Assembly (NCBI GenBank): GCA_902782305.1
Contig: CACZMV010000016.1
Location: forward strand, 1-59,671
Direction of reading: 5' to 3'
From: an uncultured Prevotellaceae bacterium
GTDB taxonomy: Bacteria; Bacteroidota; Bacteroidia; Bacteroidales; Bacteroidaceae
DNA length: 59,671 nucleotides
The notes under the pieces are model-generated. The model searched no databases. It had not been told where the DNA came from and saw nothing but the letters and a program-made list of their open reading frames with translations. A program made the translations under genes and the position numbers. Shown piece by piece: positions 7,428-15,493 of this stretch. Position 1 is the first letter of the stretch, and every line of letters starts with the position of its first letter.

Positions 7428-9647
7428 GTGTATTTGCACTACAGCTACAGAAAATCCCACTTTGAAGGTGCAAAACCCCTTGTGACCTTTGCCGTCGATA
7501 TGATTAGTATAGCAACATCATTTAGCGGCAAGCCTCGCAAGGCGAGCATGGCTGCTTATCGTCAACTGCTGGCGAAGAATCATGTCGACGAGATTCTCCT
7601 CGACGTGAAGCAGAACAAAAATTTGGATCGCAAGAAGGAATTGCCCGTTTGGTTGCCTCTTGCACAGTGTTTTAATAATGGTACGCGCAAGGCTGAAGAT
7701 GCGGTGCCCTCAGGACTCTTCTTCCTCGACATCGACGAGAAGGGGCTGACAGAGCAGCTCTGGCAGAAAGTGCAGGACGAGAACCTCATTGAGGAATTTC
7801 GTATTGTGTACTTTGCCGAAAGTGCCGGAGGTGGTACCCACATCTGGGCTTGGCGAACACCAGGAGCTACCATCGAAGAGGACATCCAGAAGTTGGCCTC
7901 TCGCCTGGGTGTCAGCTACGACTCGCATGTTACCGACTTGGCCCGCTGTTGTTTCATGGTCAGCGAGCAGTATGTGAAATTGCTCGACCCAGTGGTGTTT
8001 GAGGAATCAGAATGGAAAGAGGAGAATCATGAAGACAAGGCCATGATTCAGGCTGAGCCCGAGTCCTCACCTCTCACCCCTCACCCCTCACCTCTAAACT
8101 ACAAGGGCATCCCTTACGAGAACATCGTGCAGGCTTTGCTCTGGAAGTTGGGTTATGGCGATGCACCTGTAGAGGGTGAGCGCAATATGGCGCTTTACAC
8201 CATGAGTCGATACCTGCGCTTCATCTGCGACTTCGACGAACAGCGTTTGTTCGCTATCCTCCCCCATTGGGGACTGTCTGACCATGAGGTGCTTTCAACC
8301 ATCAAAAGTGCCATTGGCAGCACCCGTCCTGCAGGCATTCCTTCCATGATGAATGAAGTTCTTTCGTCGTTGGGAGCAGCTATTGAAGCTGGTTCTGCAG
8401 AGGTCGAGGAAACAACAGTAGCTCCTATCAATACTGAGTTGCCAGGCATCCTTCAGGACCTTAGCGATCATGCTCCTGAGGAGTTCCGTGAGGCTACGCT
8501 GATGGCGGCAATGCCTATGCTGGGCACACTGGCTACTGGCATTCGTGCCAAATATCGTGATGGAAAGCTGAACTCACCCAGCTTCATCGTGGACATCGAG
8601 GCCCCTCAGGCCACGGGTAAGTCGTTTGTTGACACTGAATTTGAGTTGCTGATGGACCCTATCATCAAGCAGGATGAGGTGGAATGGCAGAAGGAAATCG
8701 AATACTCACTTGCGAAGAAAAATGGTGAGGATGTGGAGAATCCCTGTGCCCAGATTCGCATCATCGAGCCCAACATCGGTGTGTCTGCATTCTTGGAGCG
8801 CGCCCTCTATGCCAAAGGCAAGCATCTGTTCACCTATGCCCCTGAGATTGAGACCGTTCTGAAGAACAACAAGGGTGGAGCCTGGACAGAGAAGAACGAT
8901 CTCTTCCGCTTGGCTTACGACAACAAGCCCTGGGGTCAGCACCGCATCTCGAAGGACTCGTTCTCTGGCAAGGTTACCCTCTATTACAATATGGTGATGT
9001 GTGGTACGCCTAACAAGTGCCGAGCCTTCTTCGCTGATGCCGAGAGTGGATTGGTGAGCCGCGTGACCCCTGTGGTATTGCCCGATATGGTGGGCGCCAA
9101 GATGCCAGAGTTCAAGATGTGGACGAAGGAAGAGGAGGAGAAGGTGAAGCGCCAGTGCCTCTGTCTGATGGACGAGGAAGGTGAGGTGGACTTGCCCCTC
9201 ATCAACAAGGCCATCGAGGAATGGGACGAAGGCAAACGCCAGGAGTATCTGCAGACCTTGCGCTATTCGCTCGATGTACTGCGTCGTCGTGCTGCCCTCA
9301 ATGGTTTCCGTGCTGGCATCCTCGCCTATCTGCTGGAAGGTCGTCAGGAAACGGAGCGCGCCATCAAGTTTGCCGTTTGGTATGCCGAGCGTTGTCTGCA
9401 CTATCAGTTGCAGCTCTATGGCACTAAGATTGACGCTCTCCACGACAATGCGGTAAGTCCTCAGACCTCAAGGGGTAACATCCGCTATCTGGATGCACTC
9501 CCCAAGGAGTTCACAAAAGAGGATTTGGTGAACCTCCGTCTGGCCAACAACGAGTCGCCAGTAGTGAAAACCATCATCTATCGCTGGGTAAAAGAAGGCC
9601 TCGTCGTGAAGATCGGCCCCAACCTTTGGCAGAAGATTGAGCATTAA
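7428..9647 (+). CDS. BT4734-N / DUF3987 primase-helicase-like protein
   Basis: A 739-residue protein typical of Bacteroidales mobile or genomic-island modules. Residues 1-165 match the BT4734/BF3469 N-terminal domain (KNLDRKKELPVW, SGLFFLDIDEKGL, GGGTHIWAW), related to primase-type folds. Residues about 335-600 match DUF3987, a P-loop ATPase/helicase-like region, with QATGKSFVDTEFELL as the Walker A-like loop. A proline-rich linker (about 211-224) is encoded by a CTCACCC-type repeat at 8061-8096. GTG at 7428 is preferred because the domain needs residues before the first ATG (7500). It follows the membrane protein by 4 bp and is closed by a hairpin terminator. A replication or DNA-processing role is inferred from family and context. 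Confidence 0.8.
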   Translation: MYLHYSYRKSHFEGAKPLVTFAVDMISIATSFSGKPRKASMAAYRQLLAKNHVDEILLDVKQNKNLDRKKELPVWLPLAQCFNNGTRKAEDAVPSGLFFLDIDEKGLTEQLWQKVQDENLIEEFRIVYFAESAGGGTHIWAWRTPGATIEEDIQKLASRLGVSYDSHVTDLARCCFMVSEQYVKLLDPVVFEESEWKEENHEDKAMIQAEPESSPLTPHPSPLNYKGIPYENIVQALLWKLGYGDAPVEGERNMALYTMSRYLRFICDFDEQRLFAILPHWGLSDHEVLSTIKSAIGSTRPAGIPSMMNEVLSSLGAAIEAGSAEVEETTVAPINTELPGILQDLSDHAPEEFREATLMAAMPMLGTLATGIRAKYRDGKLNSPSFIVDIEAPQATGKSFVDTEFELLMDPIIKQDEVEWQKEIEYSLAKKNGEDVENPCAQIRIIEPNIGVSAFLERALYAKGKHLFTYAPEIETVLKNNKGGAWTEKNDLFRLAYDNKPWGQHRISKDSFSGKVTLYYNMVMCGTPNKCRAFFADAESGLVSRVTPVVLPDMVGAKMPEFKMWTKEEEEKVKRQCLCLMDEEGEVDLPLINKAIEEWDEGKRQEYLQTLRYSLDVLRRRAALNGFRAGILAYLLEGRQETERAIKFAVWYAERCLHYQLQLYGTKIDALHDNAVSPQTSRGNIRYLDALPKEFTKEDLVNLRLANNESPVVKTIIYRWVKEGLVVKIGPNLWQKIEH

Positions 9648-9650
9648 AAG

Positions 9651-9670
9651 AGCCTCCCTTCGGGGAGGCT
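9651..9670. terminator. hairpin terminator between convergent genes
   Basis: AGCCTCCC (9651-9658), a TTCG tetraloop and GGGAGGCT (9663-9670) form a perfect 8-bp stem starting 3 bp after the plus-strand stop codon. T-rich flanks are weak on both sides, so it may serve both convergent units. Confidence 0.75.
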
Positions 9671-9674
9671 TTCG

Positions 9675-10019
9675 TTATCTTCGCTTAAACCAACTGAAGC
9701 CACCTGATGAGGAAGCATAGATGTGACCATCAGAGGTGGTGGCAATCAACTCGCTACCCATGTCTTGTATATCCACAAAGTTTCGTTCAGAACTATTTCG
9801 CTTTGACCAGGCCTTACCAGAGTTCCAAGAGAAATAAATTCCTTGGTCTGAACACAGGATTATCTCTCCTTTATGTTTTGTCAATGCACGTACATTTCCC
9901 ATACCAGAACATCTGTAGCGCATAGACCATGAGAGGCCTCTCGAATTTGAAGCTTCAATCGAGGCTGTTGACGGATTGTATCGGATCATTTCAGACCCAT
10001 CAGAAACTATTAATGACAT
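9675..10019 (-). CDS. small Asp-box/BNR-repeat protein
   Basis: A 114-residue protein made of three to four short beta repeats. Two carry the Asp-box-like pattern S-x-(D/N)-x-G-x-x-W: SNSRGLSWS (about residues 25-33) and SWNSGKAWSK (about 63-72). A third, SSSGGFSWFKRR, ends the protein. Such repeats build propeller blades, but here there are too few blades for a full propeller and no signal peptide. It is the last gene of the FtsK/WXG100 cluster, 33 bp after the interrupted zinc-ribbon gene. It may be a cargo-like or accessory protein of that cluster; its function is unknown. Confidence 0.6.
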   Translation of the reverse strand: MSLIVSDGSEMIRYNPSTASIEASNSRGLSWSMRYRCSGMGNVRALTKHKGEIILCSDQGIYFSWNSGKAWSKRNSSERNFVDIQDMGSELIATTSDGHIYASSSGGFSWFKRR

Positions 10020-10052
10020 AATCTGTGTTTGCTTTTTATGAATCCATACAAA

Positions 10053-10469
10053 TTACTTTTTATTCAACATATTTTCATAATAGTCTAATTGTCGCTGAAA
10101 GTCAGGATCTCCCATTAAACTTCGCCCTTTCATTATTACTTGTTCTGTTTTGTTACGCCAGACTTCTGCCGTACTATTCCAATCGTCATAGCATGGAATA
10201 ATCTTCCATAATGCAACACGCACAAGTCCCACAGGTATCCATCCCACAATAGCTGCAATAAAAAGAATCGACCATCGGTCTTCACCACCATATATAAGTA
10301 TTAAAATCGCTATTATAACGCATATGATTCCAATGATTATAATTTGACTAATGTCCGTATTAAGGAAACAACCTTTTTTCTTTGAATTTGTGACAGAAAG
10401 TGCTAAAAATTCAATAATGTCTTCTTTTGTATTAGGCACAATATACATTGAAATAGCATCTTTAATTTT
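10053..10469 (-). pseudogene. 3' part of a zinc-ribbon membrane protein gene, split by the IS1595 element
   Basis: This is the distal half of the gene whose proximal half lies at 13293-13681. It encodes VPNTKEDIIEFLALSV, two membrane segments (IIIIGIICVIIAILILIYGG and a second after WSILFIAAIVGW) and the ending SLMGDPDFQRQLDYYE. The last part closely parallels the C-terminus of the intact 304-residue paralogue at 15490-16404 (SLRGDPEFARQLDYYE). Joining 13681-13293 to 10461-10053, with one copy of the TTAATTTT target duplication, restores a continuous frame of 265 codons. A spurious 161-residue ORF begins inside the element and reads into it. The interruption probably inactivates this copy. 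Confidence 0.85.
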
Positions 10470-10498
10470 GGGAACTATATACCTGTTGACTCTAAATA
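10470..10498 (+). repeat. left terminal inverted repeat of the IS1595 element
   Basis: 29 bp beginning GGGAACTATATACC, identical to the reverse complement of 13264-13292. The TTAATTTT target duplication lies immediately outside (10462-10469). Confidence 0.95.
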
Positions 10499-10548
10499 TC
10501 AATAGTGTATAGATATACAAAAATGAGCAGCCAATCAAGGTTGCTCAT

Positions 10549-10974
10549 TTAATTTAATATTAAGTTTCTTCTCAAGTATTGATTAAGAACCTCAGATATA
10601 ATTCTATTGATTCTATTTTTGTTTTCCATTAGTCCAAACTGTTTTGGTTTTAGATTCACTTTAAAAACATAGACATATGGTTGATTTGTTGTATAATCAG
10701 TTTGAATCGTGTAGGCAACATTGTAGCCGAAATCCTTTATGAATATTGCTCCATTTGGAAAACGTGGATACCTGCCCATATTGTCCCAAGCTATCGTGGA
10801 ATCTGATAAGTACCTTTTAATCCCACTGAGATATTCTTTCCAATTATTAAGTGCATCTATATTATGTTTATTAAGAGCATCAATTCTTTTAATCTCTTGT
10901 GCGATTTTTGATGAAAATCTTACTATTAGTTTTGGTGGTAATCTATCCTCATTTATCCTATATTGTTTTCTCAT
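10549..10974 (-). CDS. IS passenger gene, hypothetical (possible toxin-like partner)
   Basis: A 141-residue basic protein carried inside the IS1595 element. The first half is helical (KLIVRFSSKIAQEIKRIDAL). The second half has alternating strands (YNVAYTIQTDYTTNQPYVYVFKVNL) ending in a basic helix. It follows the 75-residue acidic protein by 5 bp, and both are driven by the promoter at 11250-11281. A small acidic protein followed by a basic one is the usual order of a toxin-antitoxin pair, which would stabilise the element, but I recognise neither family. Its function is therefore open. Confidence 0.6.
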   Translation of the reverse strand: MRKQYRINEDRLPPKLIVRFSSKIAQEIKRIDALNKHNIDALNNWKEYLSGIKRYLSDSTIAWDNMGRYPRFPNGAIFIKDFGYNVAYTIQTDYTTNQPYVYVFKVNLKPKQFGLMENKNRINRIISEVLNQYLRRNLILN

Positions 10975-10979
10975 TAATT

Positions 10980-11207
10980 CTAATATGTTTTCCCTATGTT
11001 ATTTATTACTTCATTAGCATCTATGCCCATTGGAGAATTAACTTTTATGATTCTAATTGGCTCGTTGGATTCATTAATAGGTAATTTAGAAAGATATTCT
11101 TCATATTGTTCTTCAGTCAAATCACCCACAACATCCATATATTCTTCAATAGGTAGTTGGTTGATACGCTTGATGTCTAAGCTACCGTCTTCTTTTAAGT
11201 ATTTCAT
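10980..11207 (-). CDS. IS passenger gene, small acidic protein (possible antitoxin-like)
   Basis: A 75-residue acidic protein (MKYLKEDGSLDIKRINQLP...) with a helical N-terminus rich in Glu and Tyr. It is the first gene of a two-gene unit inside the IS1595 element, about 40 bp downstream of a consensus promoter, and is followed 5 bp later by the basic 141-residue protein. By size, charge and order it could be an antitoxin; no DNA-binding motif is evident. Its family is unrecognised. Confidence 0.55.
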   Translation of the reverse strand: MKYLKEDGSLDIKRINQLPIEEYMDVVGDLTEEQYEEYLSKLPINESNEPIRIIKVNSPMGIDANEVINNIGKTY

Positions 11208-11249
11208 ATCATATAAACTTTAATTCAACAATAAATATCTATTTTTTGG

Positions 11250-11281
11250 CAAATATATGGATATTTTCTGAGAAAAACAAA
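11250..11281 (-). promoter_or_regulatory. promoter of the IS passenger pair
   Basis: On the minus strand, TTTG (11281-11278), a 20-bp gap and TATATTTG (11257-11250) give a perfect Bacteroidota promoter. The start codon at 11207 is about 43 bp downstream. Confidence 0.75.
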
Positions 11282-11318
11282 CTCTATGTGATATTTATTA
11301 TTAAAATACATATAGAAT

Positions 11319-11963
11319 ATGGATAGAATCAATGAAATAGGTGATACCAAGAAAGGTCAAGAAATGCTTGGTAGAACAGCAGAGAGGGCATATCAACGTG
11401 CCCAACGTACAAGTGGTGCTGATAAAAATAGATATATGAGAACATATAACGATACCTATAAAACTGGTGGCAAATCCTCCAATAAACATCTTGGTGGTAG
11501 TAGAGAACATTTTGATAATGGTAGGGATTATGAGTATGAGAAATGGGCAGATGAACATAATGGAAATGTAGCAGAATCAAAAATTATGAATAAGAAACTT
11601 ATAAGATTGACAGAAAGCGACCTTCACAAGATTGTGAAAGAGTCTGTAGAAAAGATTTTAAGCGAAAGCGAAATTGGAGATAGGGTAAATGCCCTTAAAG
11701 GAATGTCAAGAACATATAAAAAAGGTTTGACAGACAACGATAATGAACTATCAAAAACTTGGAATCGTGGAATGGGGTTACAAAGTTTTATTGAGGTACT
11801 TCCTGATGAAGGAGTGATACTATATAATTCTCTTCAAACTTACAACAGGGATTTGGAAAGAATTAAACAAGTTTTTCCAGAATATAAATTGGTTAAAGTT
11901 GATAAGCCATATTATAGTCATAGTAGCTTGAGAGCGCATAGAAATGGTACTGCTATATATTAA
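11319..11963 (+). CDS. IS passenger gene with an IRLTESDLH-type motif
   Basis: A 214-residue protein inside the IS1595 element. Residues 1-85 are charged, low in hydrophobics and rich in Arg/Asn/Gly. Residues 91-118 contain KLIRLTESDLHKIVKESV and a following helix. This short module (RLTESDLHxIVKESV) recurs at or near the N-terminus of many small proteins in Bacteroidales and their phages, in my recollection. The C-terminal 90 residues (FIEVLPDEGVILYNSL...) look like a separate alpha/beta domain. The gene is opposed to the transposase gene and closed by a hairpin terminator. Its function is unknown; origin from a phage or another mobile unit is likely. Confidence 0.6.
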   Translation: MDRINEIGDTKKGQEMLGRTAERAYQRAQRTSGADKNRYMRTYNDTYKTGGKSSNKHLGGSREHFDNGRDYEYEKWADEHNGNVAESKIMNKKLIRLTESDLHKIVKESVEKILSESEIGDRVNALKGMSRTYKKGLTDNDNELSKTWNRGMGLQSFIEVLPDEGVILYNSLQTYNRDLERIKQVFPEYKLVKVDKPYYSHSSLRAHRNGTAIY

Positions 11964-11984
11964 GCAGCCATAAATCAGCATAAG

Positions 11985-12014
11985 GGCAATCACAACACGG
12001 TGGTTGCTCTATTT
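11985..12014. terminator. hairpin terminator between passenger and transposase genes
   Basis: GGCAATCAC (11985-11993), loop AACACG and GTGGTTGCT (12000-12008) form a 9-bp stem with two G-U pairs, followed by CTATTTTTATG on the plus strand. It separates the convergent passenger and transposase genes. Confidence 0.6.
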
Positions 12015-13040
12015 TTATGCACTGACCTTGTTGTGCATATACCAATGAAAGTAAACGTTATGTTTGAATACACGATACTCGTCATTGACAACACTTGACA
12101 GTGACAGTACATCACTATAGTCAAAGTGCTTGCAAGCCTTAACGAACATATCGTGGAATCTGAAGGATGCTTTCTCTTCCCTTGTGTTCCAACGATAAGC
12201 TTGCTCGTCAATATAACGAGGTAAGTAGTCCTTACTAACACAGTGATATGTACCAAACACAACACGCTTAAAGTGTGCCCAGAACCCCTCAATGCCATTG
12301 GTATGAATGTCATTAGACCTAACAAACTCACGCTTGCCGTGATTAACGAACAAGTGGTCATAGCCATTCTCAGTCAGCTTATTGTAGATGCTAGCCTCGT
12401 CAGTATACGTGGTAGCACCTTCCTCAACGAACTGAGACACAATGGGCATAAGAGTAGCACCCTTGGTGTCCTCTACCTTCATTGCCACCACAGTCCCCTT
12501 CTCACGGTCAATCATACCGAAGATAGGAGTCTTGGTCTTGGTAGAGCGACCTTGTGTACCCTCAGTCTTCTTGGACTGATGCTTGTTGGTCTCCCTACCA
12601 CCAAGGTACATTTCGTCCATTTCAACAGTACCACTGAGCACTGTTTCGTCAGACTGACCATACAGCCCACGAACCTTATGGAGAATGAACCACGCAGTCT
12701 TTTGGGTCACTTGAATATCTCTTGCCAACTGACAAGAAGATACACCCTTCTTATGGCTGCTGATAAGGTACATAGCCATAAACCACTTTCTAAGAGAAAT
12801 CTTAGTGTTCTCGAAGATTGTGCCAACAGTGACAGAGAACTTTCTCTGACAGCCCTTGCAGATGTAGCGACCATCCTTGCAGACGTGGGTATGTGTAGAA
12901 CCACAATAAGGGCATACGGCTGCGCCATTACCCCAACGCTCTTGGGCAATGGCTGCTTTGCAGATTTCCTCAGAAGAGAAGAAATCAGCAATCTGAATGA
13001 GTGAGTCGAACTTTGTGAAGTTAATGTGTATATTTGCCAT
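12015..13040 (-). CDS. IS1595-family (ISXO2-like) transposase
   Basis: A 341-residue transposase. An N-terminal zinc ribbon (about residues 35-60: CPYCGS...CKGCQRKF) is followed by a helix-turn-helix region (SCQLARDIQVTQKTAW). The DDE/N catalytic domain follows: MDEMYLGG (first Asp, about residue 145), YTDEAS (second Asp) and HTNGIEGFWAHFKR (the Asn/Glu of the IS1595 DDN-type motif). The start at 13040 is preferred over the in-frame ATG at 13067 because the latter lies in the -7 box. All motifs are intact, so the enzyme is probably active, in line with the perfect element ends. It cuts and pastes the element with 8-bp duplications, as known for the family. Confidence 0.95.
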   Translation of the reverse strand: MANIHINFTKFDSLIQIADFFSSEEICKAAIAQERWGNGAAVCPYCGSTHTHVCKDGRYICKGCQRKFSVTVGTIFENTKISLRKWFMAMYLISSHKKGVSSCQLARDIQVTQKTAWFILHKVRGLYGQSDETVLSGTVEMDEMYLGGRETNKHQSKKTEGTQGRSTKTKTPIFGMIDREKGTVVAMKVEDTKGATLMPIVSQFVEEGATTYTDEASIYNKLTENGYDHLFVNHGKREFVRSNDIHTNGIEGFWAHFKRVVFGTYHCVSKDYLPRYIDEQAYRWNTREEKASFRFHDMFVKACKHFDYSDVLSLSSVVNDEYRVFKHNVYFHWYMHNKVSA

Positions 13041-13064
13041 AAGTCTTTTCTTTAAATTATAATG

Positions 13065-13096
13065 CAAATATACGAAATTTCCGTGAACTGGACAAA
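13065..13096 (-). promoter_or_regulatory. promoter of the IS1595 transposase
   Basis: On the minus strand, TTTG (13096-13093), 20 bp, TATATTTG (13072-13065). The -7 box covers the upstream ATG at 13067-13065, which fixes the start codon at 13040. Confidence 0.75.
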
Positions 13097-13263
13097 TCTA
13101 AGTTGAAAAAACAGGACTTTTTAACAAAAATCACTTTACTTTGTAAAGTGTAGGATTGCATAATAGGATAAAAACTAATACAAAAAAAGTTGCCGATAAC
13201 TATTGAATAGTTTTGCGGCAACCCTTACTTTTTGTGTGTTGACGTATATTTATACAAAGGAAC

Positions 13264-13292
13264 TATTTAGAGTCAACAGGTATATAGTTCCC
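13264..13292 (-). repeat. right terminal inverted repeat of the IS1595 element
   Basis: 29 bp ending ...TATATAGTTCCC, the exact inverse of 10470-10498. The TTAATTTT duplication follows directly (13293-13300). Confidence 0.95.
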
Positions 13293-13681
13293 TTAATTTT
13301 TTTATTCTTGTCTTTTACATTTGAAGCTTTGATTTTTTCCATTTTCTCTGTTAAAATCTTGACAGAAGATGCCACTTTTCCTTTTGTAAACTCATATCCA
13401 CACTCACATTTCAAAGTCAAAGGAGGAACTTGTTTACCACATCTGGGGCAAACTGGACCAATGGCCTCTTTCTTTTCTTTCTCATATTGAGCATCCAAAG
13501 CTTCATTCTTCTCTCTGAGTTCCATTTGGCGTTTCTGTAATTCTGCATTGATATAGATTTCCAACTCAACTAAATCCATACCCTCTTTTTGAGCACGTTT
13601 TACAAGCGCTTCTTTCTCGTAATCTTCAAGTTTCCCATCTATGAGGGTTGCCTGAATAAGGTTTTCTAATTCTTTTGTCAT
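13293..13681 (-). pseudogene. 5' part of the zinc-ribbon membrane protein gene split by the IS1595 element
   Basis: Codons 1-129 of the interrupted gene. Residues 1-50 match the TerB-like N-terminal helical module shared with the 304- and 264-residue proteins (LIQATLIDGKLEDYEKEALVKRA is nearly identical to the 304-residue paralogue). Residues about 78-100 form the CPRCGKQVPPLTLKCECGYEF zinc ribbon. The frame then runs into the IS end and stops after 14 foreign codons. The rest of the gene is at 10053-10469. The truncated 143-residue product lacks both membrane segments. Confidence 0.85.
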
Positions 13682-13697
13682 AATATGTCGTTACTCT

Positions 13698-13838
13698 TTA
13701 ATATATAATATTGTTGCCGATTACATTCCTGACATAGTTAGCGCAGTTCCTTAGAATAAGTTCCATTACTTCGTCTACCAATTGCCATAACAAATCAAGG
13801 AGCAGTCCCCATAATTCATCATTTCCCTTTTGCGGCAT
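13698..13838 (-). CDS. small hydrophobic-helix protein, 46 residues
   Basis: An ORF that starts with ATG at 13838, overlaps the last 20 bases of the 264-residue gene in another frame, and ends with TAA at 13698. It reads MPQKGNDELWGLLLDLLWQL and continues with VDEVMELILRN and a short Asn-rich tail. The middle is a strongly amphipathic or membrane-active helix. It fills the otherwise empty 137-bp gap between two cluster genes. Its existence is supported only by the open frame and composition. Confidence 0.4.
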   Translation of the reverse strand: MPQKGNDELWGLLLDLLWQLVDEVMELILRNCANYVRNVIGNNIIY

Positions 13839-14613
13839 AGATTGCAGTTCCTGTAATAACAAAAACGCTTGCAACTATAACAAATATTCTTGATGTTCTT
13901 GCATCTTCTTCTAAAGCATTTCCTTGATGCCATAATGCATAACTCTCTGTGTCGTTTTGATTATCGTTCCATTTTACCCAGTTGTCTCTTCCCATTTGGT
14001 CATATTTCGATATTTGCATTGAATAATAGATAATAAGTATAGCAGACAGTATACATTCCACGAGAACCCAAACCCATCTATTCTTTATGATAGAAATAAG
14101 CGCTTCTTTCCGTTCCGTTTCTTTTAATTTACTTTCAGCAATTTTCATTTCAGAATCAACTTCGGCAAGTAACACTTTGATTTTAGGATGATTACTATAA
14201 TATAGTCTTGCTTTTCGAGCATATCGCTCTACAGTCGCCTTACTTCTCTCAAAGTCTTTCCTTGATTTCATTTTAACCAATGCATCTTCCAAGTTTTCAA
14301 GGATTTCTTCTAGCTCTTTTGAGGCTTCTGGTGTTATAAACTGTCCGCAATTAGGACACTTATCTGCCAACTGAGGGACAGATGCTCCACAATATGGACA
14401 TGCTTTGCTCTTCTGTCTGCGCGCTGCCGCATCTGTTGCTTGGTCTATTTTCTGTACTTCGGCATCCAGATAGAGGTCTATCTCGTCGCGATCGAGACCC
14501 ATACCTTCTGCTTTTTTTAAAATTACTGCGCGCTCCTTGTCTGTGAGCACACCATCAGTTAAATACTGATTAATAAGAGCTTGAAGCTCTTCAGGAATTA
14601 AAGCGTTTGCCAT
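13819..14613 (-). CDS. TerB-like/zinc-ribbon membrane protein
   Basis: A 264-residue paralogue of the 304-residue and IS-split proteins. Residues 1-55 are the shared helical module (LINQYLTDGVLTDKERAVIL...DEIDLYLDAEVQ), which resembles TerB-type or short SHOCT-like scaffolds. Residues 71-92 form a double-CxxC zinc ribbon (CPYCGASVPQLADKCPNCGQ). A coiled region spans about 95-165. Two membrane segments lie at about 175-195 (WVWVLVECILSAILIIYY) and 240-260 (IFVIVASVFVITGTAIYAA). It probably places a zinc-ribbon sensor or adaptor on the inner face of the membrane next to the FtsK/WXG100 machinery. That role is inference; the domain layout is visible. Confidence 0.7.
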   Translation of the reverse strand: MANALIPEELQALINQYLTDGVLTDKERAVILKKAEGMGLDRDEIDLYLDAEVQKIDQATDAAARRQKSKACPYCGASVPQLADKCPNCGQFITPEASKELEEILENLEDALVKMKSRKDFERSKATVERYARKARLYYSNHPKIKVLLAEVDSEMKIAESKLKETERKEALISIIKNRWVWVLVECILSAILIIYYSMQISKYDQMGRDNWVKWNDNQNDTESYALWHQGNALEEDARTSRIFVIVASVFVITGTAIYAAKGK

Positions 14614-14704
14614 ATTCTTAATTGTAATTTATAATTCCATATACAGTTCTATTAGCCATTATGACACCAACATATATAAGAAATGTCTTTATTATAGTTA
14701 TATT

Positions 14705-15493
14705 TTAGGGTTTACTATATAAAAATGGGTTAGCCAATCCACGTTTTCGATACTTATTGGGAATACGGAATCCTTTTAGCTTGGCAATCTCATCATTAGC
14801 GATTTCTCCTTCGAATGCTATTCTTCCATTAGGTAGACTTACCCAACGATTAACTATAAAAACTTCTTTTACAATACCAGAAACGACAGCTAATACGTAT
14901 TTATAGTCTTCTGCTTTTTCAAGATTTGCATCCCACGACTGACGAGTGGCCTCATAGATGCTACCACCTCTTTCATTTATCGTTTGAATAGTAGTTTTTA
15001 TAATAATATACTTTTCAGAGGGTTCAGTATATTCCTGGATATTATAAGACATATATAGATCTTCGACTGTTATAGCACCTCGTTCAGGATTATGACCACG
15101 TTGAATATTTGTTAACCATGGATATGCATCGATTAAGGCAGCTTCAACTTCAAAAGCCTCTTCTTTAGTTAAACCCCGCCTATGTATAATGGAAATAACT
15201 TTCTTTCCTGCATTAATAATATCCAAGATCTGCCGAGATTTCAATGATTCTTCATCGTCACATCTCCCTGATTTAATCAATTTCTCAACGTTGTAAGCAT
15301 GCTGAAACACCCTATTACCACAACCTTTTCCCACATAAAAAGTCTGAAAAGTTCTGGGATCAACCAATCGATATACATAATATTTTCTATCGACATCAAT
15401 ATTAAGTATATCTTTGATACTATTGAATGATATATCCATAAAACATACCCTTATTAATCTATACAAAGACCCAAAATGAGATTCTTTTCTCAT
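14705..15493 (-). CDS. GIY-YIG nuclease-family protein (LEM-3-like)
   Basis: A 262-residue protein with a GIY-YIG core at residues 37-125. KYYVYRLVD takes the place of GIY, FYVGKG (52-57) of YIG, NRVFQH supplies the conserved Arg/His, and FEVEAALID supplies the metal-binding Glu (about 115-117). The YVGKG form and the long Arg-containing helix fit the COG3680/LEM-3-like subgroup. Residues 140-262 form a second alpha/beta domain of unknown type, ending in a substrate-like GRIAFEGEI segment. Its start codon overlaps the stop of the upstream 304-residue gene (ATGA at 15493-15490), which indicates translational coupling and fixes the start. It may be a nuclease effector or processing enzyme of the cluster; that role is inference. 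Confidence 0.75.
   Translation of the reverse strand: MRKESHFGSLYRLIRVCFMDISFNSIKDILNIDVDRKYYVYRLVDPRTFQTFYVGKGCGNRVFQHAYNVEKLIKSGRCDDEESLKSRQILDIINAGKKVISIIHRRGLTKEEAFEVEAALIDAYPWLTNIQRGHNPERGAITVEDLYMSYNIQEYTEPSEKYIIIKTTIQTINERGGSIYEATRQSWDANLEKAEDYKYVLAVVSGIVKEVFIVNRWVSLPNGRIAFEGEIANDEIAKLKGFRIPNKYRKRGLANPFLYSKP

Larger units (their letters stand above)
10470..13292. mobile_element. IS1595-family insertion sequence with three passenger genes
   Basis: A complete 2,823-bp element. Both ends carry a perfect 29-bp terminal inverted repeat starting GGGAACTATATACC (10470-10498; 13264-13292). It is flanked by the 8-bp direct duplication TTAATTTT (10462-10469 and 13293-13300), the size expected for IS1595. 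It encodes an ISXO2/IS1595-type transposase (12015-13040, minus) and three non-transposase genes (10549-10974 and 10980-11207 minus; 11319-11963 plus). The intact ends and identical duplications indicate a recent insertion. It interrupts a zinc-ribbon membrane protein gene of the FtsK/WXG100 cluster. Confidence 0.95.

Noticed and set aside
10470-10538. N-terminal 23 codons of a 161-residue ORF reading out of the IS end
   Set aside because: These codons come from the terminal repeat and lie in front of the split gene's 3' part; they are an accident of the insertion and not a true start.
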